A stretch of 60,000 nt of DNA from Nymphaea colorata (Eukaryota; Streptophyta; Magnoliopsida; Nymphaeales; Nymphaeaceae), in the NCBI RefSeq assembly GCF_008831285.2, contig NC_045143.1, positions 19,247,655-19,307,654 on the forward strand. Reading direction: 5' to 3'. The notes beneath the pieces are model-generated. The model worked only from the letters and a program-made list of their open reading frames with translations, searched no databases and was not told the DNA's origin. A program made the translations under genes and the position numbers. Shown here piece after piece: positions 24,917 through 37,371 of the stretch; position 1 is the stretch's first letter; the number at the start of each line of letters is the position of its first letter.

Positions 24917-25234
24917 TGTTGATTTTGTAGTAAAAAGATAAGAGAATTAAAAAGGAGAAAAAGAGAAAGAGACAACAACAAGCTTACGTGGTTGAGTCCA
25001 AGGATCAACATCCACAATGGGAAACAGTGCAATGGCTGTCTATTTTTTGGCATATTCAAAGGAAATTACAACATATATAGCATGAGATACAACAGGCAAT
25101 AAGTGATTGTCACCCATGCATATAATAGAGATAGAATGAAAACTTATGAAAGGTTACTGCATTGCCAATGATCAAAATGAGATTTCCATTGCTATGATAA
25201 ATTGTTGTGCTGATCCATTGGAGGTGCTTCAACA
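24917..25234 (-). repeat. 5' LTR of copia 1
   Basis: 318 bp, beginning TGTTGATTTTG and ending CTTCAACA on the plus strand. Direct repeat of 20341-20662 with many substitutions and small indels, so the insertion is old. Confidence 0.85.
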
Positions 25235-26540
25235 TTTTATAAATCAGCATTTTATAAATATTTGAATATTTTTTTGTCTTATAATTATTTAACCAGCTTT
25301 GAAAGGTTTAGTTTTTCACACAAAAATGGCAACTTTGCACCATCTACTTTGTTTGGTATCAATCATGTCTCCATTTTTTCTTTTTGTTGCATAGTAAATA
25401 CATAACATATCGAACCATTAAATTTAGGCGCACTCAAAAACATTTACTTCTAGCCAGAAATGTTTTGCTTTAATTCACAATTATGGAAAACACTATCTTA
25501 AAACTATGTGAGAGTGGTGGAGAAACCCTCAAGGCCAAACTCAACTTCAAGAGGTACCACTGATCAGCTTTGGGCAAGAGCAATAGCACTTACGAGAAAA
25601 GATTTATTGACAGTTAATTGGATAATATTATATCATAGCTGGCCTTTAGCATAACTTCAGTGGGAGATCAACATACTTGTTATACGGAGCTGAAGATGAG
25701 GAGCAACGAATGCTTGTTAACTTGAATAAAATGTGACGTCAACCATACAAATAGGGCTTTAACAAATGGAGTGCAATTTCACATTATAATCTGCAAACTG
25801 GAAAGGAAGAGAGTGGTTGCCTGAATGATATATCTATTATGTTAATGTCTTTATGAGTATAAAATGAGAAATGCAGAAATATGACTCCAACATTGTTATT
25901 GGTAGGAAACAATGATCACCATATTTGTCATTATAATTTATCCTTGTTTTATCAAACTGAAGACATGAGTCCAAGGATAAAAGTTCGTGCAAATCATGCA
26001 TGGCTAAAAATTTCTGGTCCATGGATCTTCATCCATGCATTTCCGTCCATGGATAAAAATCCACTGATTTCTATTTAGAGTTGTTTATCTATGGCTATCA
26101 AACTCCAATACCTTAATAAATAAGTCAAAAGGTTCTAACTATTGATTCTTAGAATTATTTACTAATTAATGTTATTTATGTGTATGAAAAATATGAACGG
26201 ATTCATCATTTTGCTTTTTATAAGATCACATCCATTGGGTAGATTATATAAAACTGATAGTAGATAATATAAGTATATAACTTACTGGGGTTTTTTGGCA
26301 ATGGTAGCAAGATGTTGATGTTAATGTTCCATGTATCCACTCCACCCCCCCCCCCCCCCCCCCCCCCACCCACAAACAACTCCGCCCCCAAATTCCCCAT
26401 AAAAGAGGGGGCAGGTTCATGAAACATTCTTGAAAGTGTTTCATGAATCTGCCCTAATTTGGACAGGTACAAAGAACAATTACATCTTGTTACTCTTCCC
26501 AAGCAATCCCATAATTTCTTATACTTGTTGCTCGCACATA
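25235..26540. other. Gene-free interval
   Basis: No gene is supported. It contains a 23-base C homopolymer (26345-26367), and 'GGCTATCAAACTCC' followed by 'aataccTTA' near 26092-26115, which resembles a right end of a Harbinger-like element but has no confirmed partner. Gly-rich minus-strand frames at 26218-26502 are artefacts of the C tract. Confidence 0.5.
26345..26367. repeat. Poly(C) homopolymer tract
   Basis: 23 consecutive C. Long C/G homopolymers are rare in plant DNA; true length may be uncertain because such tracts are hard to sequence. Confidence 0.85.
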
Positions 26541-26940
26541 TCGGCTAGTGCATTGTCCATCATTTAATTTTTTTTAAGTAAACCTAGTTGCATGATGGAC
26601 TCAGAATATAAAAAAAATGGGAATGAAAATATTATGATTTCTTAGTGTGTAGGTTATCATAACCTGCAAAAGCTAGCTATGACTTGTTATTTCTTGAAGT
26701 ACTCTTATTAAGTTTGTTTTATATAGTAAAGAATCTCTAGATTGCTACCTGTTTGGGAAACTATATTCCATCTGTATGGTTTGGTTCATCAAGAAAATTT
26801 TTAGAATTTCCACACGGGCTAGATATTGGATCCATGTGATAGCTATAGTTTGGGATATGTTGACCAACCACATTTGTGCAGTTGTATTTTGAGGATCTCC
26901 AAAAATCCAGCAAAAAGTTAAGGCTTAGTTGGGCATTAGG
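26540..26940. repeat. Receptor-kinase flank copy 3, right part
   Basis: Diverged duplicate of 575-905. Shared landmarks are 'gtccatcatttaattttt', 'ggactcaga', 'tgtgtaggtt', 'agctagc.atg', 'ccat.tgtatggtttgg', 'gggctaga' and 'aaaatccagca/aaaatccaaca...aaggctta'. It continues the copy whose left part is at about 18260. Confidence 0.6.
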
Positions 26941-28107
26941 CTGACTTGGCTTCTATAATCAAGATGACATTGTATCTTTTGCCTACCCTTAATTGATTAA
27001 ACAATTTGGGTTTGGTTAGGCCAAACATGATCCAGAATACATACACTATTTCTCCAATTTTAATAGAAGCTAACCACAGATCTAAAGAAACAAAACTCAA
27101 GAAGCGCACTTTTCAAGGGAGGGGATTTTGAAAAAGGAAACTTAAAACCATAGTTTTTAATTAGTATATAACCTAATATTACAAAGTTATTAATTAGCAT
27201 AAAAATAAATAAATTCCCTTTTGCTAGTAACTTACCAAAGTAATGGTAGTAAATTTATCATATCTTATCTTAAATATTTATTATGGAAATTTCAAGTTTC
27301 TGGTCTACCTCTTCCCTACGATTCCTAAAAAATAAAAAAGATCAATAATTTTAATATTCCAAATAAGGGAGTCATCTTTTTGAAAGCCATCAAGTAAGGG
27401 CCAAATGTTAATTTCTATTAAACCTAGAATGTCATCTGTTTATAATATTTAATTTCTGGTTTTTCTTTTTAACATTGCACGCATTATACTATTCTTGTCC
27501 TTCTTCATGACCTTGAATTTCTAATATGCTGGGAAGCATGTTATATTTTTATGCTTCTTACACTCCTGATCTCCACTTTAGCTCACTATCAGAAAAACAC
27601 ATCAATATGAACCTGGTCAATGTCAAGTGTCACAGAAGATAGAGATTGGATGATGTTCATAAAAGCAACATTAAAGATTGTGATGTATTAGAAAAACACA
27701 TCACTATAAACCCTCATGAATGTCAAATGTCATGGAAGATTGAGCTTAGAAGATGTAAGGTTATGATGTAGTGCCAAAAAAAATGTCATTAAGATTTGGT
27801 TAAAAGGGGCAATTTTATTCATAACCCTTGAGGCTCAATTTGGACAACCATAGAAGCCACAAAAGTTGCTCTCAAACCATGAAACCTGCCATAGACACAA
27901 TCTTAAGGCAGAAAGAAGTTCCATAAAGTGGGAGTACTTCAGTAAGTGCCTCTATGGTTCTCTTCCTCACTCACTCTGCCCTTTCAATTTAGTTGAGGCA
28001 GTTCATCTGTCACCCCTTGCCTTGTCGGGAGTTGATTTTATTAGCAAAGGTAGTTGGACAATTAGTTTGCATAATTGTCTCCTCTATTGTAAGCGAGTTT
28101 GTATCAT
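26941..28107. other. Gene-free interval
   Basis: No gene is supported. An imperfect tandem duplication of about 99 bp starts with 'agaaaaacacatca' at 27591 and again at 27690. Otherwise it is AT-rich sequence without recognisable structure. Confidence 0.5.
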
Positions 28108-28345
28108 CACTACAAGGAAAAAAAATATTTACTAACACACCTTTTGTGTTAGTAAAGGTCTCTTCTAATGCATGTGATGTGTTACAAAGTTTGTTACTTA
28201 GTGCCTTGTTACAAAAGGCTTTTCCTACAAATGTGTCATGTGTTAATATTTATTGTTAGTAACTATGATTCATGGTCAATACTAATGCAATAGTTGCGTT
28301 GTATATTATAATTAGTAATGCAAGGAATTGCATTACTAACTATGA
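28108..28345. mobile_element. CACTA-type transposon end (fragment)
   Basis: CACTACAAGGAAAAAAA at 28108 matches the plant CACTA (En/Spm, CMC) terminal motif CACTACAAGAAAA. Next come GTGTTAGTAAA-like subterminal repeats in both orientations (28128-28156). A 12-bp perfect inverted repeat (TTAGTAATGCAA at 28312-28323, TTGCATTACTAA at 28328-28339) forms a hairpin. The opposite terminus was not found, so this is a truncated or very short derivative. Confidence 0.55.
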
Positions 28346-29388
28346 ATTTTTTTTTTTTTGAGTTGTGCCTTCCAAGGTGGGTGCATTTACCTGTATTTCA
28401 ATACAACCTCCTGGGGAAAATCCCCTTTTGGATGCATCTCAATGCCTAAAGAGAAAAACCAAAAGCATAAAGAAAAATCTAGCTCATATAACAAAATTGT
28501 AGATTGAGTCACTATTCAAGCTTTCTCATTTTCAAATTAAGCTTCAAACAAAGAGAAAGTCAGCTCTGACTTGGCAGCCACCTTATCAAACAGTTCATGA
28601 AAGCCAATCAATGCCTGTGCAAATAACTTTACAGCCATGAACCTAGTATATCAACATGTTCCCTACTACCACTTTTTTAACACTAAAAATGCGCTCCAAT
28701 AACTAGTCAACAAGTGTCACCTTGTTGATTGAAAAAGAAAAAAGCAATGTCACAAACAAACAAATATTTAAAGTATAAACATAACTTATAATGAAAGAAA
28801 GGAAAAGAAAAACATAGGCTTTGTAAATTCTTAATCCCAACATGGTTGATTGATAAACAGAATTCATTGAATACTTCCCAATTAACCCCATGGATCTCAT
28901 CTTTTCTGACCTAGATTACTTGTTCAAATTTAAGGATCAAACCATGATGACATCCCTAACAATTTCAGGCATGCACAAGTCCTCCACTATGAGCCATCAT
29001 TTGACAACCCTGAAAATTGAAAGCAGCATAATTAAAAGAAAGAGGCTCATAACATAACATAGAAATGTATTTTGATCTGGCTCAAACATTTCCAGGTCAA
29101 TAGAGCTCAGGCATAATTATTTTAAGTGGAGCAAAAGTTTCATGGCTCTGGTGTATTGCTTCAGCTGCTATCAAAGTATGCAGATATTATCTGCATTCAT
29201 TGCTAAGATTTAAATAGAAGATTGGTTTCAAACAACATAAAACAAGTTTGACTCATTGATTTATAAATTGCATTGTAAGATGGAGGTACTTTTGATGGTT
29301 CCATATTGATGTGATGATGATCTACAGCAACTTTTGCTTCATCAGTTCCACCAGCCTTTGTAGTTTCTTGTGCCATAGAGATAATAAA
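28346..29388. other. Gene-free interval
   Basis: No gene recognised. Minus-strand text near 29300-29380 ('QETTKAGGTDEAKVAVD') continues from the FtsH relic but does not match FtsH and may be unrelated. Confidence 0.4.
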
Positions 29389-29800
29389 TTAATCAAATGA
29401 GTGTGCCACATCATAACCCCTGATTTTCAGGTTGTCATCAATGTCTCCATAGTCTGCACCTTGCAAGATTTTTGGGGAGCTGCATTTCAGCACAGAAATT
29501 CCTACTTTTCTATCACTACATTCCATACTTTGCACCATTGGATCCACCAATGACCAAGGTCCGATCTCAGACATCCCACACCTGTTGACCATCTATTGAC
29601 AATGACAAACACAAAGTCACTCTGTCACTAATAGGGTCTAACCATTCATTTGCCGAATAACATACTTTTTAGTGAAACTTGCCTATCTTGCTATTTGGGT
29701 AACCTGCTATAGGTCTCCAGCTGCATCAGTAATGACTTTAGATTCTCCACATATTACTTCCTCAACTGCCCTGAATCCTAGACCACCAATTATCCTAACA
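29389..29800 (-). pseudogene. Chloroplast FtsH protease pseudogene fragment, intron retained
   Basis: FtsH proteins are membrane AAA-ATPase zinc proteases; the chloroplast FtsH2/VAR2 type removes damaged photosystem II D1. The upstream exon (about 29683-29800) reads 'IIGGLGFRAVEEVICGES' and 'VITDAAGDL*QVTQIAR', matching 'GGLGGRAAEEVIFGE..VTTGAAGDLQQVT..ARQ'. The next exon starts at 29592 with 'MVNRCGMSEIGPWSLVDPM', matching 'MVTRFGMSEIGPW.L.DP', and goes on to 'DIDDNLKIRGYDVAHSFD'. Between them lies a 90-bp intron (29593-29682) with GCAAGT at the donor and CAATAG at the acceptor. An in-frame stop replaces a Gln of 'DLQQVT', and the terminal Gln codon of 'ARQ' is also a stop. The AAA ATPase and HEXXH parts are absent. 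Retention of an intron means it came from genomic DNA, not by retrotransposition. Confidence 0.8.
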
Positions 29801-31600
29801 AAAATCTATTGCTTTGAAACAAGAGTTGCAATGCATCTTCATTGACTGAAAATTTATGACATAAGACACCATGACAATTATAAACACAACAAATAGCACT
29901 ATGGGCAACCAATCGCCCTGGGGCATGTTCATGATTATGGCAGACAGATAAAAACTCTCAATTGATCTCAAGACGAGAAGATACACCAAGGCCAAAATGA
30001 TTTTTTCTACCAAATGAAAATTATAACAACTTTAGTCATGTTGTAACAATGAACACAAAAATAAAAGCAATCCTTGCAAGTTGAAAATAGAAATCTTTAA
30101 CAACTCAGTTGCACAAGTAAAGTGTATAATTTCAAAAGGGCATGTCTATTCTTATGACTAGTTTTTTCCAAAGTATGCATATTGTAGTTACATTATCAAA
30201 AAAGCATTTCCAATCAAGGAGGCATCCTAGAAACTAATAGTAACAACTTACGAAGAACCATAAGGATCCAATTAATTTCTAGAATACAAATTTGTCCACA
30301 TATCCAATTCGAGAGGTGAACAATCTTTAATCTTGGAAAGCAACCAAGGGCATGACACACTGCCTAATGATTGAGAATGTACCAGATATCACTACCTAGC
30401 TTGCGACAATAGTAGCAAGTGTGGTGATTATGAAGAATATCTAGAACACAGGTTTCATAGAGATGATCACACACAAACTTGTCAAGATTAGAAGAAAGGA
30501 AGTTGAATTATACCCCAGATGACTGGTAGAATCTTACTTGGGATGGAGCTGTAGAAACCTATTGGTATGTTAGATAGATTTTTAGACAAGAAGGCAGTCT
30601 ATATCAAATATAGCTCCAACAGCCCCATCTGATTCTATATGCTAAAATATGTCTAATTTAAACCTGATAAGATCCACCGACCTTAGTTTACTAGAACCTA
30701 CTTGAAATAGTCTCGATAGAAATGAGAAACCTCAAATGTGTGAAACTTGCCAAATATAGCTTTGAAGGGGTTCACAAACTCCAATTCTTTCAAACCAGCC
30801 AAAGTTAGCCTCATGAGGGTTTACAATCTGTGTGTTCTGAAAAACTGCTTGGAATAGCTTTATAGTAAACCCTAATCTTGAGTTTGTTGAAACTTGCCAA
30901 GTTTAGACTTGCAGAGCCCACCCAACATAGTTTTTCCATACATACCTGATTTAACATGTTGCAAGCAGCTGAACACATTTCAATCAAAGCCACACTAGAT
31001 CACTTCATTGGATTTAGTCTACAACCTTGACCCAGTCAAATTCAAACCCTAGTCATCTAGAACTGCCTAAAATAAATCACCCACACCAAACCCAGGTCCA
31101 CCCTGACTCGAATTTGGTCCAATTTCTATTTCAGTAGGCAAGAGCTCACTAAGCCCAATATCTAAAACCAATATTAGTTTGACTAGATGTGGTCAACTGA
31201 GTCCATTTCCACTAAAACTAGTCTTAGTTGAACTCGGCTCCATCAACGAAATCCAATCTACTAAAACCAGTCCCGATTTGACATACCCTATCTCGGCCCA
31301 GTCAGCTAGTCCCAAACAACACCTATGTAGCTCAGTGGTTCCTAGTAGGGGGCCCCTTCTTATTTCAGATGTAAGATACTTCCAAATTTATGATATGAAT
31401 CTAAAGTCTACAATTCAAATTTTTGTTCATAATAGATGTAAATCTTCATTCCAAATCCTAATTGGACCATCAATCCATACCTTTGATTTGACATTTGTTC
31501 TCAATCTATTTTTCAAATCCAAATCTTTATATAAGTCCAAATCTATGTCAAATACTCACAAAATGAAGATCCCATATGATGTCACTTGTCACCGGGGCTA
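29801..31600. other. Gene-free interval, probably old retroelement sequence
   Basis: No gene recognised. A minus-strand frame at 29795-30013 is hydrophobic ('WLPIVLFVVFIIVMVSYV') but has no family match. TAGCTCAGTGG at 31328 resembles a tRNA A box, but no B box follows. The plus-strand frame at 31179-31601 is Ser/Leu-rich and unrecognised. Confidence 0.4.
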
Positions 31601-32338
31601 ATCGTAGCATCCAGTTTAGGGTTATCATGTCTTTCAATAGTGTTAAACTTATGGCCACCTAAGTCACAATCCCCCTAGGGTATAAGCCCTTCAAAAATTA
31701 CAAAAATGCCATCCCACAACATTATAAATAGATGTTAGAGGCAGAGAGCTTCTCATTGTTTAACTTAGCCAATTTTTATGTATGTCTCTCTCTCTCTCTC
31801 TTTTCTTAGTATTTTCAATTCTTTCTTTGTAGATTCTTTGACTTAGCCAACTTTCATGTTTTTGAAGGAAGTGGAGGAGTTTTTCCCACTCCTAGGAGGA
31901 ATCATTTGGGACGTCCAAGAGGGAGAAGCAAAGGAGAAGAAGAAGAAGCTAGCCAAATAGGTAGGCCTTACATTTTTTTTTCTATTTATTTCTTTCTCTG
32001 GAGAAGAAGAAGAAGCTAGCCAAAGAGGTAGGCCTTACATTTTTTTTCTCTATTTATTTCTTTCTCTAATCATCCTTTTCATCTTTCTTTTTCTCTTTTA
32101 TTCCAGCCATGTATGCATGTGTGAGGTTCTTCAAAGAGGAGTTATTTTATTTGTTTTGTTCGCTACTATGTTCTTGTCACAATGTTCTCATGGCCAAGTA
32201 TGAATAACTTATCTTTGTAGATGAAGTGTTCTCCTAAAAGCCCATAGGATTTTCATGTTTTGTCATGAATCATAGTTGAAGTAGAGAGGTTGAGGCAACC
32301 TATACAGACATAGCTCCTCTCAAAATACTCAATTATAG

Positions 32339-32399
<61 letters not shown>

Positions 32400-35300
32400 T
32401 ATATATTTTCTTATGTAATGCATATTCTTGATTTGGCCATCACGAGAAGAATCTTGTAGACGTGGTTTTCCCTCTTGATCAACATAGGTTCATTTCATTT
32501 CCTACTTACATAGTTTTCATGAACCTACAAGCTATGACAGTGGATGATTGGCATGATTTATGTAAAACCTCTTCATGCATCGTGCTTGTAACTAGTTGTA
32601 TTATGATTTGTTAGTTTGATTCCTTAGCATGCATTTGTAAGTCATTTCTGTTATTTTTTATGCATGATAGCATTATATATGTTATAAATCATGACTTGCT
32701 AGCATATATCATGGTGTTCTATGATTCTCAGTATGATCCACATTTTAGAGATATTGATTCTTTAGTGTTGACAAAATTGTATTTTCTAAAACCAAATTTT
32801 CACAGAACTTTGGATAACTATATCTCTCAATCCACAGGTCATATTGATGAACCGTAAAAGCCACTAGTTTCTCCCATATGTATTGTTAGTTAGTCCTCAC
32901 CAAATGTTTTCAGAAATTAATTTGTTTTGGTATAAAGTTTACATGATTTTCTAGAACCTGTTTTCTGTAATTTTCAAATTGTAGAAAAATAGTCCTGAAA
33001 ATTTTCCAACTTTAGAACTCAATAAGTCAAGTTCTGTGACTCCAATTCATGTCATGTAAAAGCCATAAGTTTTTGTTTGTGTCTAGTTTTTCTACATCAA
33101 TTTTCTGCCTAAGACAAGGTGATTTGATGGATCATTAAATCAGAAGTGTCAAAATTGGTTTCTTATCATAAATTTATGCCATTTCTGTAAAAGCAGATTT
33201 TTCAACAATATTTTCAGACATAACTTTCTGTTCCAATACAGTTGTCTCATGTTTTAAAGTGAAAGTTGTTGTTTGTTTTTCCAAGATTATATGCCTAGTA
33301 TTCCAAGCAAAAAGATGTCCATTTGCATAATCAAAATTTATCTTGAAGTAGGATAGATGAACATAGTTTTATGCTATTTCTGCAATAATCATATTCTGTT
33401 CAATATTCGGTATGCCTTAACTTTTCACCTTGACCATGTTTTTTGAATCTGTCAAGTGGGACTGATTCAATGTTATGCAGTACCTACAAAATTTCAAGTC
33501 AAACCAAGAAGTTTCGATTTGGCTTTGTTGCCTTAAATTTGTTGTTTTACCAACTTGCTATATTTGGTTCTATAGAATTTTTCGCTTCCTGTTGTATGTT
33601 CCCACCCATGCTTCACCTAAATCTGAATTAATTTTGTAAAACCAACACCCAATAAACTTTTTTATGTTGTATAAAGAGTCTCTGTACCAAATTTTGGTGA
33701 AACTCATGTTGTTTGTTATGAATTTCATTCATTCGAAGTTGATTGTCAAGCCAAGTTCTCTGTTTACAATTTTACAAAAATTCATGTTCTGGCTTCTCAT
33801 TTTGACACACATAATAAGTGTGATAGGGATTATAACGCATGCAGTCTACCTTTTTCAAGCATATAAAGTGCTATCGTTTAGTTTCATGGCCCATTAGGTC
33901 CATTTTGTCTTAACCATAGGTAGTGTTTCTTAAGTGATGCATACTATGTCATGTTTTCGTAACAAGTAGGCTAATACATTATTTTCGTTCTCATTCATAG
34001 TGCTAGAGTAGGTATTCTCAACGTGAATAGATAGGATTCATTAAGTTTAATGCAGTTGTATATCGTTTGGTAGTCCATGTAACCTTATCTCTTTACATGT
34101 TTTGTTATGCTTCATCTTCAGTAGATTTCACTGGAACATTAGAAAATTAAGCCTTATTGGTGCTAGGTAGCATCTTTACGTATATTTAAGGGTTTCAGAG
34201 TACTTGTCCAGGTTCTCTACACATGTCTTAAGGTTTTCTTTGTTGTCTTGCTTGCAAATTATGATTTTAGTATATTATGTTACATTCTTTTGTATGATGT
34301 TGCATTTCATCATGATAGTTCACTTAGCATCATGCATTCATTTAGATTCTAGGATTCATTGAAGGAAACTAATCGTGTGCATTGGAATGACTTTTGGCGG
34401 CATGTCGCTAAGCAACTCCGAAGTGCACACATTGCCCTTTTTTTGGTATTTATTTATTTCCTTGGTATGTAATGTTCTATATTAGTTTTGTATTACATAT
34501 AATTAGTTTTTGTGTTATAATTGAGCAGAATTGTTTGTCATGCAAGCACATACTTGATTTTTATCTTTTTACACATTGGTCGGCACGAATGCCATCACAC
34601 ACATGCACTTCTCTTGTATAAACTGATGTGAGTTCATCAATATCTTGGTTGTTAGATGAATCTTTCTATCTAAAGAAGGTCAAATGTCTTGGCATCTTCT
34701 ACGGAACAATTGCAAACTAGCATCATGCCTTCCAATTTGTTCTAACAAAATTTTTTAAATCCACTTTTTAAATTTAAAGTTTCTAACTTGATTTAAAATG
34801 CTATTGCTAAAATTATCTTTCAATTTCTATTTTACAGCCATATTACAAATCATTTTGGGTTCATATGCATATGCCTTATATGTTGTTTAATAGGATTGAA
34901 ACATGACACTTAAAATATTAAATATTGGGTATAATTGTTTTTTACCTTGAATTGTTTGCCCCTAGTAAAAGAGGTAGGAACGGTCAATCCTCGTCCTAAA
35001 ACCCATTACATAAAACCAAAAAATATTATAGTTAATTAACCAAGCCAACTTCTATTAGGTCTGCATCTATGCCCAAATCTAAGACTTGGTATGAACTAGT
35101 TCACTACAATAAACCTAACCTTGGCTTAGTGTAGAACCCACCCAAGTTGATTTCACCAATCTAAAACATGTAATAATATGCACTTCTTTGCATTAGGATA
35201 AAAAATGAGAGGGAATTATCTATATTCACATACATCTAAAGTTACATATAATCCATCTCAATTTAGGAGTTATTTGAAAACCATGTTTATCTCTCCCTAA

Positions 35301-36436
35301 TTTTAGCCTCCATTTTAGGCCTCATTGCATTAAAGCCCTCTATTTGCTCATGTGAACATATTTTATATCTTCCTGACCCTACATGTCATAGTCATCATGT
35401 CACAGGATTCTCCTTCTATGTTGTAGCATTGGGAAGAACCGAATGACTAGACCAACCTACTAGAGATGGGTATGGACACTTCCATTACCTGTACTTTGAC
35501 AATAATTAGTATATAGGTAAGTGTGATCAAGAAGTAATGAAGATACATGAACCTTTAATAACCCATAAAGAAGTCTACCACATACATTGGACTTTTAGTC
35601 CAATATATAACCACAACTTGTCATCGAATTGTTCATGACCTAAAACCTTGAATGACTTATTTTTCAAAAATTTATATGATAGTGCTATGTTATTATGGAA
35701 TGTTGTATGAGTATTGCTAAATGCATTATGCTTATTTGATGCTTCCTTTAAAATGCATGATATTTTCCTCAAAACTAGACATGGATTTCAAATGGTCTTA
35801 TGTTATCTCTTGTCAAAATTGACTAGAATTTTCACAATTTTTGGTCCTCTAGATCATCCCTGGGGTGTTTCTTCTACTTAACCTATGTCAAACTTGTCAC
35901 CCATATTATTCATACCTTCTATTGGGTCAACTCAGTCAGGTATATCTCTTCACCAAGTCTAGTCCCCATCCTATTATGATTTCCTACATGTTTGCCTATC
36001 TTCCCCATATTGTCAATAAACATGGTTATTTCAAGAATTTTTGTATAAACATTGGCTGTTTTTCCTTTTAATATTTCTCATTATCTTGATTATTTCCATG
36101 TATCCAAAACTTTATAATGTTTGTATCTTATCATGACATTTCTATTTCCTTGAACTTGTGTAACATTTCAAGTGAAAGCAACAACATGTCGTCATGATTC
36201 CCTCCACGGTTATCCATTCTTTAATCTCATCTTGAGGTCAATCATGATCTATAGTTTTTGGATGGTTTCCTTGTCTTCCAAGTATATCAAATCTGTCTTC
36301 AATTAGTCTTCCAGAAAGTACTTGACAATGACCGAATAAGAACATGCCTCCAATTTTGCTCATCCTAGTGAAAAAGGGGAGACATATGAAGGTTATTAAG
36401 GTACTTATAAAGCAGTTCATTGAGAGGCAAGGAGAT
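31601..36436. other. Gene-free block, probable degenerate LTR/leader of a gypsy element
   Basis: No coding sequence is recognised. It holds a TATAAATA at 31733-31740 followed by a pyrimidine-rich stretch, and a tandem duplication of about 67 bp around 'agctagccaaa' (31947 and 32014). There is also a (TA)n microsatellite at 32344-32394 and long T-rich sequence. The gypsy gag relic begins just to the right in the same direction, so this may be its LTR and leader, but I could not find a matching second LTR. Confidence 0.35.
32344..32394. repeat. (TA)n microsatellite
   Basis: About 25 perfect AT units. Confidence 0.95.
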
Positions 36437-36479
36437 CTAGTAGTTTATGAATACTTTCAGCAATTGATGGTCTGACTTA

Positions 36480-36953
36480 TGAGAAAAAGCAAGAGCTAGA
36501 AAGCTTTTGAAAGAATTCTTCTTGAACAATGAAACATGGGGTCTATAGGAGAAACAGTAAAAAATAGATCTTTTAAGAAAAAATTTCTCAATATTTTTCA
36601 ATGGCAGATGGACAAGGAAAGACAAGTTGAGCATGAAATTAGAATCAATGCTAATAGATCTGAAGAGCATAAAAGCCTGAACAAAAATAAAACCAAAGAC
36701 AAGCATCCTAAATGTGTTGATGGCCCCAAATTCACACCATTAATTCAACCCATGGAGGTAATACTAAATCATATGTTATCTTGAAAAATATTGAAGCTCC
36801 TACGAGTCCCAAACCCACCACCAGCCAAGGGCAAAGCTTATAAACCAAATTTGCAAGTATCCTAGAACACTAGGACACATTGAAGATTGCTTTGTGTTGA
36901 GACATATCATCCAAAACTATATTGATAAGGGATATCTAGTTGAAGTAGAGTAA
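36480..36953 (+). pseudogene. Ty3/gypsy gag relic
   Basis: Fragments in different plus frames follow the order of a plant gypsy gag C-terminus: 'KFTPLIQPMEVILNHML', a stop, 'PNPPPAKGKAYKPN', then, in a new frame from 36858, 'YPRTLGHIEDCFVLRHIIQN' and 'YIDKGYLVEVE' ending at a stop (36951). This matches the gypsy 'FTPL...L..IL......L..PPP......K...YC.FH...GHTTEDC..L+..IE.LI..G.L' block. The first Cys pair of the finger is lost, leaving only the GH..DC part. An upstream piece 'AIDGLTYEKKQELESF' near 36458-36505 may belong to it. No protease or polymerase is seen downstream. Confidence 0.6.
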
Positions 36954-37110
36954 GTAGTCAATAGTTATATAGAGTTTTTGAGAAATATCAGGATATAATC
37001 TAACTATAATAGCTTTTGTCAACTATGGAAGTACTATAAAGTCAAACTTTGATGTCATTCTTTGTATAAACTATTCTTTTTTGAATAAATGATTATGTTT
37101 GGTGGCAAGA

Positions 37111-37134
37111 CTCTCTCTCTCTCTCTCTCTCTCT
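37111..37134. repeat. (CT)n microsatellite
   Basis: About 12 perfect CT units. Confidence 0.95.
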
Positions 37135-37371
37135 CCCTCTCCATTGCATGGCATGACATTTGTCATAAACTTTGACAGTAGAATTAAAGGCCACAAAATT
37201 TATAATGTACTTACTAAAACTTTGGGACACTTTGAACTATTAGAACTTTTGAATTAATGAAAGTTGGGGTCCTTGAAACATTGAATCTTTAAAATTTTTG
37301 GTACTTTGGAACAACTAGAACTCTTAATTTTGGAATTTTTGAATTACGAAACTTTTTGGAACTGCAAGAAC

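Larger units (their letters stand above)
20341..25234 (-). mobile_element. Ty1/copia LTR retrotransposon 1 (degenerate)
   Basis: A structurally complete but coding-dead element of 4.9 kb on the minus strand. The two LTRs (20341-20662 and 24917-25234) are diverged direct repeats, with TGTTGA...TCAACA ends on the right copy. A tRNA-Met primer site adjoins the right (5') LTR and a purine tract adjoins the left (3') LTR. Flanks TTTTG (20336-20340) and TTTTA (25235-25239) are a possible, mutated 5-bp target duplication. Coding order from right to left is protease, integrase, reverse transcriptase, RNase H, which is the copia order. It interrupts flank copy 3. Confidence 0.85.

Noticed and set aside
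26218-26502. Minus-strand frames with Gly runs
   Set aside because: Produced by the 23-base C homopolymer.
31328-31338. TAGCTCAGTGG, a tRNA A-box-like motif
   Set aside because: No B box or acceptor-stem pairing follows within 100 bases.
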